64,000 nt of DNA, from NCBI RefSeq assembly GCF_964204645.1, contig NC_134036.1:7986704-8050703 (forward strand), written 5' to 3'. Source of the stretch: Tubulanus polymorphus. Its lineage: Eukaryota > Nemertea > Palaeonemertea > Tubulaniformes > Tubulanidae. Below are positions 21,054 to 31,411 of this stretch, piece after piece. Under the pieces are notes generated by a model. That model made no database searches. It was not told the origin of the DNA and was given only the letters and a program-made list of their open reading frames with translations. The translations under genes and the position numbers were made by a program. The stretch's first letter is position 1, and each line of letters opens with the position of its first letter.

Positions 21054-23555
21054 ATGGACTCCTTGCAGAACTATCGCTGTTTAGTTGGTAATTATTACTG
21101 TAGGGCAGTATACAAAAGCCAGTCTGTATGCCATTCATATGTTAGAAATAGTGGCAATTTAGTTCAAGCAACTGGTGCAAAATTTGTAGCATCGCAATGG
21201 CTGGCCTGTCTGTATTACATGTATGCGTCTAAAGTTTATGATATCTGTGAAATGAGAAGAAAGTGTAGTTATTATGCATCTATATGGATTATACAATTGT
21301 GCATATATAGGAATCACTTCATGTGTAGAAATGAGCAATCATGTTTCCCTTGTACTCCATTAGTGACATCATTGCATGAAGATTCTACTATACTTCTAGC
21401 AAATGATGTTGAACTCAACCCTGGCCCTGTACTAACAGGTGCATTTCACCAAGGTGATCCAACCATATTTTCTGCTGATTCTGTAGGAAAACAGTGTGTT
21501 CCTATTGCAGCATGTTGTATTTTATTTACTTTGTTAAAGCAAAATATGAATACTTGGGTAAGCAGTGATCTTGATAATATACTCTTACAGGGTGATAAGT
21601 TGTATAGGGATATAACTGACAGAAGCAATCAAGGCTATTTATTTGCAAATGATATTCCTCTTTATCTTTCTTGCTTTGAAGCACATTTTATTTTGAAGTC
21701 CAAGAAGAATTTAGTGGGAGTATGTGTTAGTGTCAATGAAAGCTTAGGAATCCCAAGTGTTGCAGAAGTACTCAGTAACTACTTAGTCATCAATTCAAAT
21801 TGTATAGCTATATTAGGCACAAATGCATGTGCTTTATTTGTAAGGAATGGTAAATATTACCTTTTTGATTCTCATAGCCGCAATACCTCAGGTTTCCCTT
21901 GTGCTGATGGATCATCAGTTTTACTAGAATTTGACAGTCTGATCAATATTTTGGATTTCATCAACACATATATAAGCTCTATTAATGCTGCAGCTTATGA
22001 TGTATCATTCTATGATGTTAAATTGATTTCAAAGAAAGCTTATATACTAGGTATAAGAAGTCATACAATTGTTAAAGCTCCGAATACCAGTGATACTGTC
22101 CATGCAGCATCTACTAGACCATCTTTGTCCAGTTTTAGAAGTTTATCATCTGTTCAATTGTACCTGGACGATCAAGCAAAAAAATTACAGGAAAAACTTA
22201 AGAAACGATCATACATGAGGTCATACATGAGATGTTACAGAAAAAATGATGGTAAATTGCATATTAATAAGACGCAAAAACAGAAATGTCATGAGAGGTA
22301 CCTTAACGATAAATCATCGAAAAAAAAAACTTCAACAAGATCAACAATTAAAGACAAAGTTATATTTCCTAGGAAAAGATCACATAATCAAAGTGTACCA
22401 CAAAGTAATGTCAAACTCAAACAATCTAGAAATGGATCCATGTCTTATGGAATTTCATCCAATAATGACCATGTGTCAATCTCTAACTCAGAATCTACAT
22501 GTTTTCATGATTCTTTCTCAGCTGACTATTCGGCTTTCCTAGCAGCAGTTGAATGTGGGCCTGCTTATGTTTGTTCAGTATGCCAGCAAACATGGTTCAA
22601 GGTTTCTGTTTCAAAAGTTACTGCTTCAATTAATGCTAAAAACAGCCATTTATTGAATGATTGCCTTACACACATTATCTCTCATGAAAAAGAAGAATGG
22701 ATATGTGTTACCTGTTTAGCAAATATAAACAATGGACTTATTCCGCGCTTATCTGTAAAAAATAAAATGGGATTCCCTATCAAACCACCAGAGTTGAATA
22801 TTACGTCATTAGAAGAAAGGCTCATAGCACTTAGGATCCCATTTATGCAAATACGACAACTCCCAGTTAATCAGCAGAAATTTATTCGAGGTGGAGTTTG
22901 TAATGTCCCAGTTGCCATTGAACACACTGTCAATACATTGCCTAGGAAAATAAGTGAAAGTCAAACTGTAGCTGTTCAAATTAAACGAAAGCTAGCCTAC
23001 CGAACTGTTGAGTTTGCCGAGAATATTCGCCCTCTAGTAGTCATACGAGCATTAAAGTGGTTGTTAGACAATAGCCATTTATACCAAAATTCTGGAGTCT
23101 GTATTAATGACCATTGGCTTTCATGCTTACATACTAATGATCCCGAGATACAACCTTTTCTTGAAGGTAGAATTTCTGATTCGAAAAAGAGACAACCCCA
23201 AAATCAAAATCCACCTGAATCAGATTCAGACAGTGATGATGATGGATTTATAGAAATTGATAACAAAGAACAGCAATTAGAAAACATGGATACACTATTA
23301 GATGAAGTTGATCCAAATGTCTTTACATATGCTCCAGGAGAAGGCCAGCATCCCTTGGGACTATATACGGATAGTGACTCGGAATATTTATCTTGGCCTA
23401 CAATATTCTGTGGCAAAGTGCGTCCTGATAACTCCGAGCGATATAGGCCAGTGCATTACAGTGATATCTGCAAGTACGAACTCCGCTGCATTGATAGGCG
23501 AGTTGCCTCAAATATTCCTAACATCTTTTATAAACTAAAAAAATTGCAAATATAA
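21054..23555 (+). CDS. Helentron Rep-helicase protein, N-terminal section (2A, protease-like, Zn)
   Basis: An 833-codon frame, ending at a TAA that is in frame with the helicase section downstream; the two were almost certainly one gene. In order: a Cys-rich N-terminus (residues 1-110); a 2A-like motif DVELNPGP at residues 118-125; a Cys/His protease-like domain, about 130-300, with GKQC (Cys148) and DSH (Asp272, His274), as seen in Helitron-encoded OTU/tegument-like cysteine proteases; a basic linker, about 370-470; and a Cys-rich zinc-binding region, about 505-570 (CSVCQQTWF, CVTCLANI), typical of the N-terminus of Helitron proteins. An acidic stretch SDSDDDG lies near 725. The start is the first ATG after a splice acceptor at 21051; upstream exons are possible. 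Confidence 0.8.
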   Translation: MDSLQNYRCLVGNYYCRAVYKSQSVCHSYVRNSGNLVQATGAKFVASQWLACLYYMYASKVYDICEMRRKCSYYASIWIIQLCIYRNHFMCRNEQSCFPCTPLVTSLHEDSTILLANDVELNPGPVLTGAFHQGDPTIFSADSVGKQCVPIAACCILFTLLKQNMNTWVSSDLDNILLQGDKLYRDITDRSNQGYLFANDIPLYLSCFEAHFILKSKKNLVGVCVSVNESLGIPSVAEVLSNYLVINSNCIAILGTNACALFVRNGKYYLFDSHSRNTSGFPCADGSSVLLEFDSLINILDFINTYISSINAAAYDVSFYDVKLISKKAYILGIRSHTIVKAPNTSDTVHAASTRPSLSSFRSLSSVQLYLDDQAKKLQEKLKKRSYMRSYMRCYRKNDGKLHINKTQKQKCHERYLNDKSSKKKTSTRSTIKDKVIFPRKRSHNQSVPQSNVKLKQSRNGSMSYGISSNNDHVSISNSESTCFHDSFSADYSAFLAAVECGPAYVCSVCQQTWFKVSVSKVTASINAKNSHLLNDCLTHIISHEKEEWICVTCLANINNGLIPRLSVKNKMGFPIKPPELNITSLEERLIALRIPFMQIRQLPVNQQKFIRGGVCNVPVAIEHTVNTLPRKISESQTVAVQIKRKLAYRTVEFAENIRPLVVIRALKWLLDNSHLYQNSGVCINDHWLSCLHTNDPEIQPFLEGRISDSKKRQPQNQNPPESDSDSDDDGFIEIDNKEQQLENMDTLLDEVDPNVFTYAPGEGQHPLGLYTDSDSEYLSWPTIFCGKVRPDNSERYRPVHYSDICKYELRCIDRRVASNIPNIFYKLKKLQI
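21405..21428 (+). other. 2A-like ribosome-skipping motif
   Basis: Codons 118-125 of the frame starting at 21054 read DVELNPGP, an exact match to the 2A consensus D(V/I)ExNPGP. Skipping at Gly-Pro would release a ~124-residue N-terminal peptide from the protease-Rep-helicase part. 2A-like sequences are known near the N-terminus of some invertebrate retrotransposon proteins. Confidence 0.8.
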
Positions 23556-26500
23556 CAGGTTTCAGACAAGGCGTCTATCTCAGTGCGTAGAGTAAAAACA
23601 AGGGGTAAAACGTATACAGCCGGTGATCTTGCAGATGAAACTGTTCGAGACAACATGGTCAAATTGGATGAAGGTTATCATATTTTCAAGTCAATCAGAA
23701 ATACCCCTGCATACTTATCTAAACGTAAAAGAGATCTGTTTGCTTGTATTCGACAACTCGGTTTCCCAGCAATATTTTTAAGTCTGTCTGCCGCTGATAC
23801 TAAATGGACTCCACTTTTAAGAACTCTGGGTATTCTTATAGATGGAAAGCACTACACTGATGATGAAATAAAAAACTTTGATTGGAGAACCACAAGCCGC
23901 CTCATCAGTAACGACCCAGTGACTTGCGCAAGATATTTTGATCATAAAGTACAGCAATTTATAAAGCTAGTTCTCAAAAGTAAAAATAATCCGATTGGAA
24001 AAGTTTCTGACTTCTTTGCCAGAATAGAATTTCAGACCAGGGGTTCACCACATGTACATATGACAATATGGCTACATGATGCTCCAGTCTTTGGAGAAGA
24101 TTCTGATTTGGAAATAGTTGACTTCATTGACAATATCATTTCAGTTTCATCTAATGTCCCACTTAGTGAACAAAAGTACCTTGAATATCAACGACATAAA
24201 CATTCACAAACTTGTCGGAAAGGTAGGACAAAATCTTGTAGATTTGGATACCCACAACCACCAATAACCACTACTACGATACTTTACCCACTTGATATTG
24301 ATTCTGCTGATAATCAATACAGCTTGCCACTGCATACACTTCAAGAATACTACACTCAAATTATTGAGGTTTTGAATAGCTATGGTGACGGCTCTGATAT
24401 CTCTTTTAAAAATTTCCTTCAAAATGATCTCAAGATGTCTGAAAATGAATATGTTGATGCTATCAGATCTTCCTTATCAAAACCAAAAGTTTTCCTAAAA
24501 AGATCACCTAATGAAATTAGAATTAACCCGTACATGAAAAATCTTTTGGGTATTTGGCAAGCAAACCATGATATCCAATATGTTTTGGATGCGTACAGTA
24601 TGGCGGTGTACATTGCAAGTTACACCTGCAAAGGACAAAAAGCTATGAGTACTATATTAAAAACTGCCTGCAAAGAAGCAAGAAATGACAATTTAGACTT
24701 AAAAAAAGCAGTCAGGCACATTGGCAATAAGTTCATTAACTCAGTTGAAATCGGCGCTCAAGAGGCAGCTTATCTTACTTTACAAATGCCCATTACTCGA
24801 TGTTCCCGAGAAGTGGTTTTCATAAACACTTCACCACCAGATGAACGTACATATCTTTTAAAAGATTTGAACAGCCTAAAGAAGTTGCCAAAAAATTCAA
24901 CTAATATAGAAGTTGACAACATATTAGTTCATTACTCAAGACGACGCCTTGAATTGGAAAATTATTGCCTTGCTCAATTTGTTTCTGAGGTTCAAAACCA
25001 CAAATCATCCACTTATGAGACCAGCCAATATGATGATAACATTGATGATGACCCTCCTTGTGATGGCCTTTCTAGCAATATGTCAGACAGCCAAGTAAAG
25101 CTAAAACCAAACGCTCGAATTATACGCTTTGTTAATTACAACAAACGCTCTGACCCAGAAAATTTCTTTCGAGAACGTTTATTGCTGTACGTACCATGGC
25201 GCAAAGAAAAAGACCTTCTACGTGACTTTGATTCTTATGAAGCTGCTTTCAAATCCTACACAGCACAAATCAGTATGATGATGAAAAAGTTTGAAGCACA
25301 CAATGATGACTTGAAATCAGTTATAGAAACTATGGATAATTTAAATGTAGATACTGATGAACAGCTACCTGACAATGACCAGACTTTGAGTATGGAAAGT
25401 ATGTTCTTTGATCCTGATCGGCCAATTCACCAACGCATTTATGACTTGGCACCAGACATAGGTTTGACATCAGTGAACTACAATGTTGAAGTTTCTCTCC
25501 TTCCTAAAAGAATTACTGAACCTGAATATCATGCATTATTGCAATCACTAAATAAGAGACAGAATGAAATATTTACACATATAGCACAGCATATAAATCG
25601 AACTAATGATGAAAGTCTCCATGTTTTTTGTACAGGCTCGGCTGGATGTGGAAAATCTATTGTAATTAAGGCTATACATCAGTACTTGTTGCGCTCTCTA
25701 TCCTCTTTACCAGGAGAAAATCCTGACGATTGTAAAGTCCTTCTTTTGGCCCCTACCGGTATGGCTGCTTATGGTATTAATGGCTCCACAATTCATGGTG
25801 CCTTTAAGATCCCACCAAGTCGAGGATACAAGTATGAGCCGTTGTCAGCTAGTTCTTTAAATGCTCTGAGAACTAAGTACATGAACTTACAAGTAGTCAT
25901 AATAGATGAGATTTCAATGGTTGGTGCTTGTATGTTTTATACAATTAATCTACGTTTGAAAGAAATAATGGGTAATCAAAAGATATTTGGAGGCGTACAT
26001 ATTATTACCTTCGGCGACCTCTACCAATTAAAACCAGTGATGGATAGGTTTATATTTCAACCAGTACCTAAAGAATATGCTGCATTTGCTAATAATCTAT
26101 GGCTAGACAATTTTAAAATCTACGAACTTCATCAGATTATGAGACAAAAAGAAGATTTAGCTTTTGCTGAGCTTTTGAATCGTTTGAGAACCAACAATTT
26201 GTCCCACTTAGACAAAGGCATTTTAAAGTCTCGTATAGTCTCTTCATCTGATACAATATATCCTAAATCTGCTCCACATTTTTTCCCTCTAAAAATCCAA
26301 GCTCAGAAACACAATGACCAGATATTTAATGCTGTCTCATCAGTTAAAGTATCAATAAAATGTACAGACGTTGTCTTAACAGATATATGTAGTTCAGTAA
26401 AAACTAAAGTATTATATGCCTGTGAAAACTGTAAAACTTATATAGATGCAAGTGGCCTTCCAAGAATTTTAAACGTTGCCGAGTCATTGATTTACATTAC

Positions 26501-27701
26501 AACAGTTAACATTTCAGTTGATGATGGTATAATTAATGGATCTGAATGCACTGTGAAAAAAATACAATTTGATAATAATACCAGTGATCGACCATCCATA
26601 ATATGGGTAGAGTTCCGTAATACTGATGTAGGCAAACAACAAAGAAACAAATATAGATGTTTTTTTACTGACCAGATAACTGCTAGCTGGACTCCAATAT
26701 TTGCACTGAAACGTTCATTCACTGTCAGAAATGTCACTGTTCAGAGAACTCAATTTCCACTTATGCCCAGTTCAGGCAGAACAATTCATCGTGCCCAAGG
26801 TGGAACATTTGACACAATAGTTGTTGACATGAGTACTGGAACCAAAACACCTGCATCCATACTAACTCATTCACACTATGTTGCCCTCAGTCGTGTAAAA
26901 CAATTGTCAGGTTTGCACATACTTAATCTAAATGAAAAAAAAATATCTGTATCTTCACATGTCATCCAACATATGGAATATATGTGCCAACACAGACAAT
27001 TACAGCTATGTTACACACCACTGTATTTAACTTTGCCTTTTGCATTAAAAATCATATATCAAAATGCTAGGTCATACTCAAAACATTATCTTGATATCAA
27101 AGACAACCCAAATGTCAAAGCTGCTGACATAAGTGGATTTTCTGAGTCAAGACTTATTTGTTCTGACCAAGAATCTGAACTTGACATGCCCGGCTACAAA
27201 ATTATTCGCAATGACATGCCCCAACATCTTACTACTGCATTTAGACCACCACATGGCCTAATTGCATACTACAAAAGCAATATACACCTTCTAGAATCTT
27301 ATGTTAGCAGCCAGGTCAACATAGAATATACATACATTTGTCTGCAATATATGCACAGACCTCACCAAATTGTCTTCGTTTACGTGTCACCACAATGTTC
27401 ATTAGAAACCCTATTCTACTCTATGAATGCATTGTCAAATCACCTAGACTTGCATAGCCCATTAGTAATTATGGGAGATTTCAACATGAAATCCATCGTT
27501 CATTCAACTGACTACAATGACATATTAGCTGGGTTCATGGTAAACAAGTTTAATTGCCACCAACTTGTAAAACATCCAACAACTAAACATGGGAGCACAC
27601 TTGACCTCATCTTCACTAATGTGTCTATGTCCAACATTCAAGTAGGAATTATTGACACCTACTGGTCAGACCACAGTATGATTTACTGTTCTTTATTTTG
27701 A
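23556..27701 (+). CDS. Helentron Rep, Pif1-like helicase and AP-type endonuclease section
   Basis: Rolling-circle replication initiator fused to a helicase. Residues below are counted from 23583, the start of a 1,372-codon frame. The Helitron-like Rep domain has the HUH motif RGSPHVHMTIW (His157, His159) and a two-tyrosine motif VYIASYTCK (Tyr343, Tyr347). A Pif1/RecD-like SF1 helicase follows with CTGSAGCGKS (Walker A, about 685), VIIDEISMV (Walker B), FGDLYQL, TIHRAQGGTF and YVALSRVK. The C-terminal ~220 residues are an exonuclease-endonuclease-phosphatase domain (QNARS, SGFSES, GDFN, LDLIFTN, SDHSMI), diagnostic of Helentrons rather than canonical Helitrons. The frame is continuous with 21054-23552 apart from the TAA at 23553-23555. 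No other lesion is seen. Confidence 0.9.
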   Translation, partial: QVSDKASISVRRVKTRGKTYTAGDLADETVRDNMVKLDEGYHIFKSIRNTPAYLSKRKRDLFACIRQLGFPAIFLSLSAADTKWTPLLRTLGILIDGKHYTDDEIKNFDWRTTSRLISNDPVTCARYFDHKVQQFIKLVLKSKNNPIGKVSDFFARIEFQTRGSPHVHMTIWLHDAPVFGEDSDLEIVDFIDNIISVSSNVPLSEQKYLEYQRHKHSQTCRKGRTKSCRFGYPQPPITTTTILYPLDIDSADNQYSLPLHTLQEYYTQIIEVLNSYGDGSDISFKNFLQNDLKMSENEYVDAIRSSLSKPKVFLKRSPNEIRINPYMKNLLGIWQANHDIQYVLDAYSMAVYIASYTCKGQKAMSTILKTACKEARNDNLDLKKAVRHIGNKFINSVEIGAQEAAYLTLQMPITRCSREVVFINTSPPDERTYLLKDLNSLKKLPKNSTNIEVDNILVHYSRRRLELENYCLAQFVSEVQNHKSSTYETSQYDDNIDDDPPCDGLSSNMSDSQVKLKPNARIIRFVNYNKRSDPENFFRERLLLYVPWRKEKDLLRDFDSYEAAFKSYTAQISMMMKKFEAHNDDLKSVIETMDNLNVDTDEQLPDNDQTLSMESMFFDPDRPIHQRIYDLAPDIGLTSVNYNVEVSLLPKRITEPEYHALLQSLNKRQNEIFTHIAQHINRTNDESLHVFCTGSAGCGKSIVIKAIHQYLLRSLSSLPGENPDDCKVLLLAPTGMAAYGINGSTIHGAFKIPPSRGYKYEPLSASSLNALRTKYMNLQVVIIDEISMVGACMFYTINLRLKEIMGNQKIFGGVHIITFGDLYQLKPVMDRFIFQPVPKEYAAFANNLWLDNFKIYELHQIMRQKEDLAFAELLNRLRTNNLSHLDKGILKSRIVSSSDTIYPKSAPHFFPLKIQAQKHNDQIFNAVSSVKVSIKCTDVVLTDICSSVKTKVLYACENCKTYIDASGLPRILNVAESLIYITTVNISVDDGIINGSECTVKKIQFDNNTSDRPSIIWVEFRNTDVGKQQRNKYRCFFTDQITASWTPIFALKRSFTVRNVTVQRTQFPLMPSSGRTIHRAQGGTFDTIVVDMSTGTKTPASILTHSHYVALSRVKQLSGLHILNLNEKKISVSSHVIQHMEYMCQHRQLQLCYTPLYLTLPFALKIIYQNARSYSKHYLDIKDNPNVKAADISGFSESRLICSDQESELDMPGYKIIRNDMPQHLTTAFRPPHGLIAYYKSNIHLLESYVSSQVNIEYTYICLQYMHRPHQIVFVYVSPQCSLETLFYSMNALSNHLDLHSPLVIMGDFNMKSIVHSTDYNDILAGFMVNKFNCHQLVKHPTTKHGSTLDLIFTNVSMSNIQVGIIDTYWSDHSMIYCSLF

Positions 27702-27827
27702 ATACAGTAAAACTCTAATAGGCTATATCTGTACCACTGCATTATTCATTTCCTGTCTGCAAATGATAAAAAAACACTAAAAATCATCTGAAATACTTGT
27801 AACCAATTACTTCTTATTCTTTTACAG

Positions 27828-30259
27828 ATGCTTTCTCTAAAACACGTTGTGCTCAACAACAGCAAATTTTATACCAAACCTGTGAAAGTCCTGATAGCTG
27901 CTAAACAACTAAACCAGCGTACAAACAAATATGAATATGCAATCTGTGATGAAGAAAGAACGTGCAAGGCTATAAGTTATGAAGACTGCATAGATAGAAA
28001 ATTAAAAGAAGGCGACTCTGTGCTTCTAAGGAATTTTGAAATGGGAAAGAAACATATGCTACTATCAAAAAAGTGTGTTATTACCAAAACAAAAAAGGTC
28101 AATGTTCCTCAAAAAGTAGTTGAAGAAGCCAGAGCTTTAATTATAGAAATAGCTCCAGTGGCACGTGATATTGCCGAAATCAAGTTCAATGATACTGACT
28201 CCAACTTGTCCAGTATAACTGGAAGAATTGTAAAGGTAAATTAATAACATCCAGAATCACTTTTCAAACATGTATACAAACATTAGACCTTTATGTACAT
28301 AAGAAATTGACTTATGATGCTCAGAGCCTCTATAATTTATGAATAGCTACCATACTGCATTCATATGTAAAAATAAACTATAAATACCTTAGCTTGCTTT
28401 GTGGTAATTATGCCACAAAGCATTCATGTCCAAAAATATTTCATGTCCGGGTTAGGGAATTATTGGCCACGTAATAGCTGTCCAGCCAAAAAGTTCTGAT
28501 TTGATAATCAGGTATGCTCTCATGCTGTTAAATTAATCCCCAGCTAAGCTGTCCAATAATTAATGTCCAATTAAACTTTTATGAATATTCAGTCACATGA
28601 CAGGATATAAACTAATCATAATCAACTGTAAAAATACTCATTTCAGGCCTATTCACTATATTATTGAAGATATTTCTTGTAATAATTACAAATATTTCTG
28701 TTTTACCTTATTTCCAGGACGAAGAACCTAGGGATGTTAAAATTACAGCCACTGGTGCTAACATTAAAGTCAGAAACATCGTTGTAGAAGACAAAACCGC
28801 CAATATTGACGTTGTTTTGTGGGCAGACAAATCTTCATCTCCAATAAAACTAGGTGACAGTACTACCATCACACACCTGCGAACTGCTACAACCAAAGAT
28901 AATATCAAACAACTCAGATCAACTTATAAAACAGAAATCACAGTAAGATAGCTATTCATAAAGATAATTTTCAAAAATAAATTTCTCATGACGCCCCTAC
29001 TTACGCACAAAAAACCTTTAAAAAGACCTAAAAAATCTTATCCATATAATTGGACACCACCTAAATCTTATTTTCATGTTATTTGCATATGTTATTTTCA
29101 GTTAAAAACTCCTGAGGTGACAATCGCAAATGTTACCTTCCTGGGCATTGAATCAGAAACTCCTCTACTCTACTATGTATCATCAATTTCAACAGATGAT
29201 GAAGTTACCACTTATTCCGTAGAAAAGAACCTACTTCTTCAAATAATCAATTTCAATGGAAATCAAGGCATGGAACAAGACGTCATTGAATGCATGACTG
29301 AAATTGGACAAATTCAACTAAAGATTTTAGGTATTCTAAATGATTTTCATAAAAACGATATCTGACATATATTAAACTTTGCCTAATATGCTACAAGATA
29401 TTCTACATTTAGTTCAAACTGGTTCAAAAATAAATATATTTCCTGTTTGTACTGTTCAAGATGTGCAAGCTTACCAAAATATAACCATATATTTGTCTGT
29501 ACTAATTAAAATTTGCAAAATCCAGCATTACCTCTATCGACAGAACCTGCTAATGTATTGTTCTAAATATTGATTTCAAAATTTGTAGGATATTATATGA
29601 AATTATGTAATTATTAAATTACGTATGTATATTTACAGGTGACACCATCATAGGTCTGGCAGAATATGACCTACAAAAACAGCCTAAAGCCTCCACCTCT
29701 GGTAAATTATATTTCCTCCAAAAAAATACACATCATTAGTTAATAGCTGGCTAAATCAAAAATTGAGTCTAAACTCAAACTTCTAAACAAATTAAACTAT
29801 ACGTGCAAGGTCTAAAACTAAATGCATGTAATCCGATCATTAAAAATAACCTGTTTGTACATATACTTATTCACTTCATTATTAGTTAGAAACAAACTTT
29901 CAGTATGTTTTGATACTCATTGTTATAAAATTTTTACTATCCCTCCTCAAATATCCTGCAATATTATTATGCAATTGCTAATTTTCATGATCCAATCACT
30001 GCAATTTTCTTCCATGATAACAAAAATGATTTAAATCAAATTACTAGGAAATCCCCTCATATATACTCCCCACCACTTAATGCCCAAAAAATTTCTGGTA
30101 ACATATTTATCATGGCAACGTGAAAAATGGTCTAATAAATATTTTAATTTGGCAGGGAGTAACAAACCAGCTGTCACAACTCAAAACAATGTTTATGAAG
30201 ATCCTGACGCCCGTCTACTGGATGAGGATGATGATTCTGATGCTTGCCTGCTGGATTAG
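27828..30259 (+). CDS. RPA-like ssDNA-binding protein of the Helentron (five exons)
   Basis: Exons 27828-28235, 28718-28942, 29102-29330, 29639-29701 and 30156-30259 are each bounded by GT-AG introns with compatible phases (0, 0, 1, 1). They total 1,029 nt, or 342 residues plus TAG. The product looks like a replication protein A large-subunit type protein with OB-folds: the first section has a strand-rich domain (KPVKVLIAAKQLN, TGRIVKV), the second DVKITATGANIKVRNIVVED and IDVVLWAD, and the C-terminus is acidic (LDEDDDSDACLLD). RPA-like genes are known cargo of animal Helitrons and would bind single-stranded DNA during rolling-circle transposition. The ATG follows directly after an acceptor (TTTTACAG), so an upstream untranslated exon or a link to the Rep-helicase transcript is possible. 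No disabling mutation is seen. Confidence 0.8.
28396..28421. repeat. Perfect 9-bp hairpin in intron 1 of the RPA-like gene
   Basis: GCTTTGTGG, an 8-nt loop, then CCACAAAGC. The surrounding ~200 bp with several TGTCCA words may be a small element inserted in the intron, but I see no clear ends. Confidence 0.6.
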
Positions 30260-30289
30260 AATATCTATGTACAACTTGTGTTATCAAAT

Positions 30290-30560
30290 CATTTCTGTTA
30301 CTTTAACGTAATTTTAAATAGTACGACGACAATAATTCCAATGTTAGCCTACAGGATTAAAATATCTAGGTCCAACAGGTGTGATCAAATCATTTCTGTT
30401 ATTATATCTTAATTTTATACAAATTTGAGAACAATAATTCCAACGCTAGCCTGCGTTGTTAATATCTATGTCATTTCTGTTAATATATCTTAATTTTATA
30501 CAAATTCGAGAACATTAATTCCGACGCTAGCCTGCGTTGTTAATATCTATGTCATTTCTG
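30290..30560 (+). repeat. ~80-bp direct repeats, three copies
   Basis: AATAATTCCAA/ACGCTAGCCTGC, TTAATATCTATGTCATTTCTG and TATATCTTAATTTTATACAAA recur three times downstream of the RPA-like stop codon. The first copy contains a longer insert. The repeat includes sequence resembling the end of the last coding exon (GCCTGC...GATTA). Confidence 0.75.
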
Positions 30561-31230
30561 TTATTATATCTATTACTATATTTTTATAGTCTTTGCTTCT
30601 ATACACTTGGCAACTTCAATTTTATACACTGTAATAGGATTTTGGGAGGCAGCCTTATTTGGTTAATACGTCCAAACATAGAAATCAATTTAATCAACAA
30701 CCATTCAACGTCTGATGATGTCATCCATGTTAAACGAATCATAGTGTTATAGGACAAATCTCTTTATAATGCTAATTCACTGTATTTACCTATAAGCATT
30801 TATTCATTTTTAAAATGTTAACAGAGTTATTTTATCACATATTGTTATTTGATAAGTATTATTTTTGAATATGTAATAAATAAATTTAGTTTCTATACAA
30901 AATTTATATATTTTTCTCATTTTACTAATTGGTATCCTTGCAACCATCAGCACAACCAAAAATTTGAGACTTCATATATTTATTTCCTAAATTAACAAAC
31001 CAAGACACAATATTTGACAACAATTATTGAATTTTAACTTGATTTATTCCTATTCAAATGTGTATTTGTTGTTAATTCTTAATTGATTAAATATAACTTG
31101 TACGTACTGCCATATATTCAACTATGTATATTTACTGAAGAATCCACTTAATTAGGAATTACAACAATTTATCCCATTTACACGAGTCTGTATTAAAAGT
31201 GAATGACTAACTATCGACAACAAACTAACT
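30561..31230. other. Helentron 3' non-coding region
   Basis: AT-rich with no recognisable gene. It includes several AATAAA-like polyadenylation words (for example near 30878) downstream of the RPA-like gene. Confidence 0.4.
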
Positions 31231-31240
31231 GATACTATTC

Positions 31241-31272
31241 AAGGTAAACCACTTTGCCTCAGGGCAATTTAT
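31241..31272 (+). repeat. Helentron 3' terminus (inverted-repeat arm and hairpin)
   Basis: AAGGTAAACC is the inverted copy of the 5' end GGTTTACCTT. It is followed by a TTGCC-TCAG-GGCAA hairpin and the end ATTTATT. The same arrangement, with TTGCCCATGGGCAA as hairpin, occurs in reverse orientation at 36821-36860. Confidence 0.8.
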
Positions 31273-31274
31273 TT

Positions 31275-31343
31275 CATATGTCGAGCCATATTACTTTTTC
31301 TTAGAAGTTCACCACAAATTTCGCATGCTATCTTCTCATCCAT
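31275..31343 (-). pseudogene. Multi-zinc-finger protein, first exon-like fragment
   Basis: The minus strand begins with ATG at 31343 and reads MDEKIACEICGELLRK..., a first C2H2-type finger. After about 23 codons it hits the right end of the Helentron; the remainder lies at 17554 and below. The start is preceded by TAAAATTTTTCCTAAATAA, a variant of the viral start motif with TAA at -19. Confidence 0.7.
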
Positions 31344-31362
31344 TTATTTAGGAAAAATTTTA
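31344..31362 (-). promoter_or_regulatory. Viral start-proximal motif (zinc-finger gene)
   Basis: On the minus strand TAAAATTTTTCCTAAATAA directly precedes the ATG, with TAA at -19, a T run and a TAA just before ATG. It shows that the motif is also used on the opposite strand. Confidence 0.5.
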
Positions 31363-31389
31363 TTAAAATTAATTTTTAGTGATGAGCAG

Positions 31390-31411
31390 TAATTTTTTTA
31401 TGTTATAAATA
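31390..31411 (+). promoter_or_regulatory. Viral start-proximal motif (penton-like gene)
   Basis: TAATTTTTTTATGTTATAAATA directly before the ATG at 31412. This copy is three bases longer than the 19-nt form because ATA sits between TATAA and ATG. It is preserved in unit B at 62250-62271. Confidence 0.55.

Larger units (their letters stand above)
17555..31272 (+). mobile_element. Autonomous Helentron, 13.7 kb, unit A only
   Basis: Unit B keeps the empty site (run of six T at 62129-62134 followed by CATATG); unit A has the same flanks split by this insertion, between T and T and with no clear target duplication. The 5' end starts GGTTTACCTT; its inverted copy AAGGTAAACC lies 31241-31250, about 22 bp inside the 3' end, giving the asymmetric terminal inverted repeat known for Helentrons (Helitron2). 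A short hairpin, TTGCC/GGCAA at 31254-31267, precedes the end GCAATTTATT. It encodes a Rep-Pif1 helicase-endonuclease and a spliced RPA-like protein. Confidence 0.9.
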
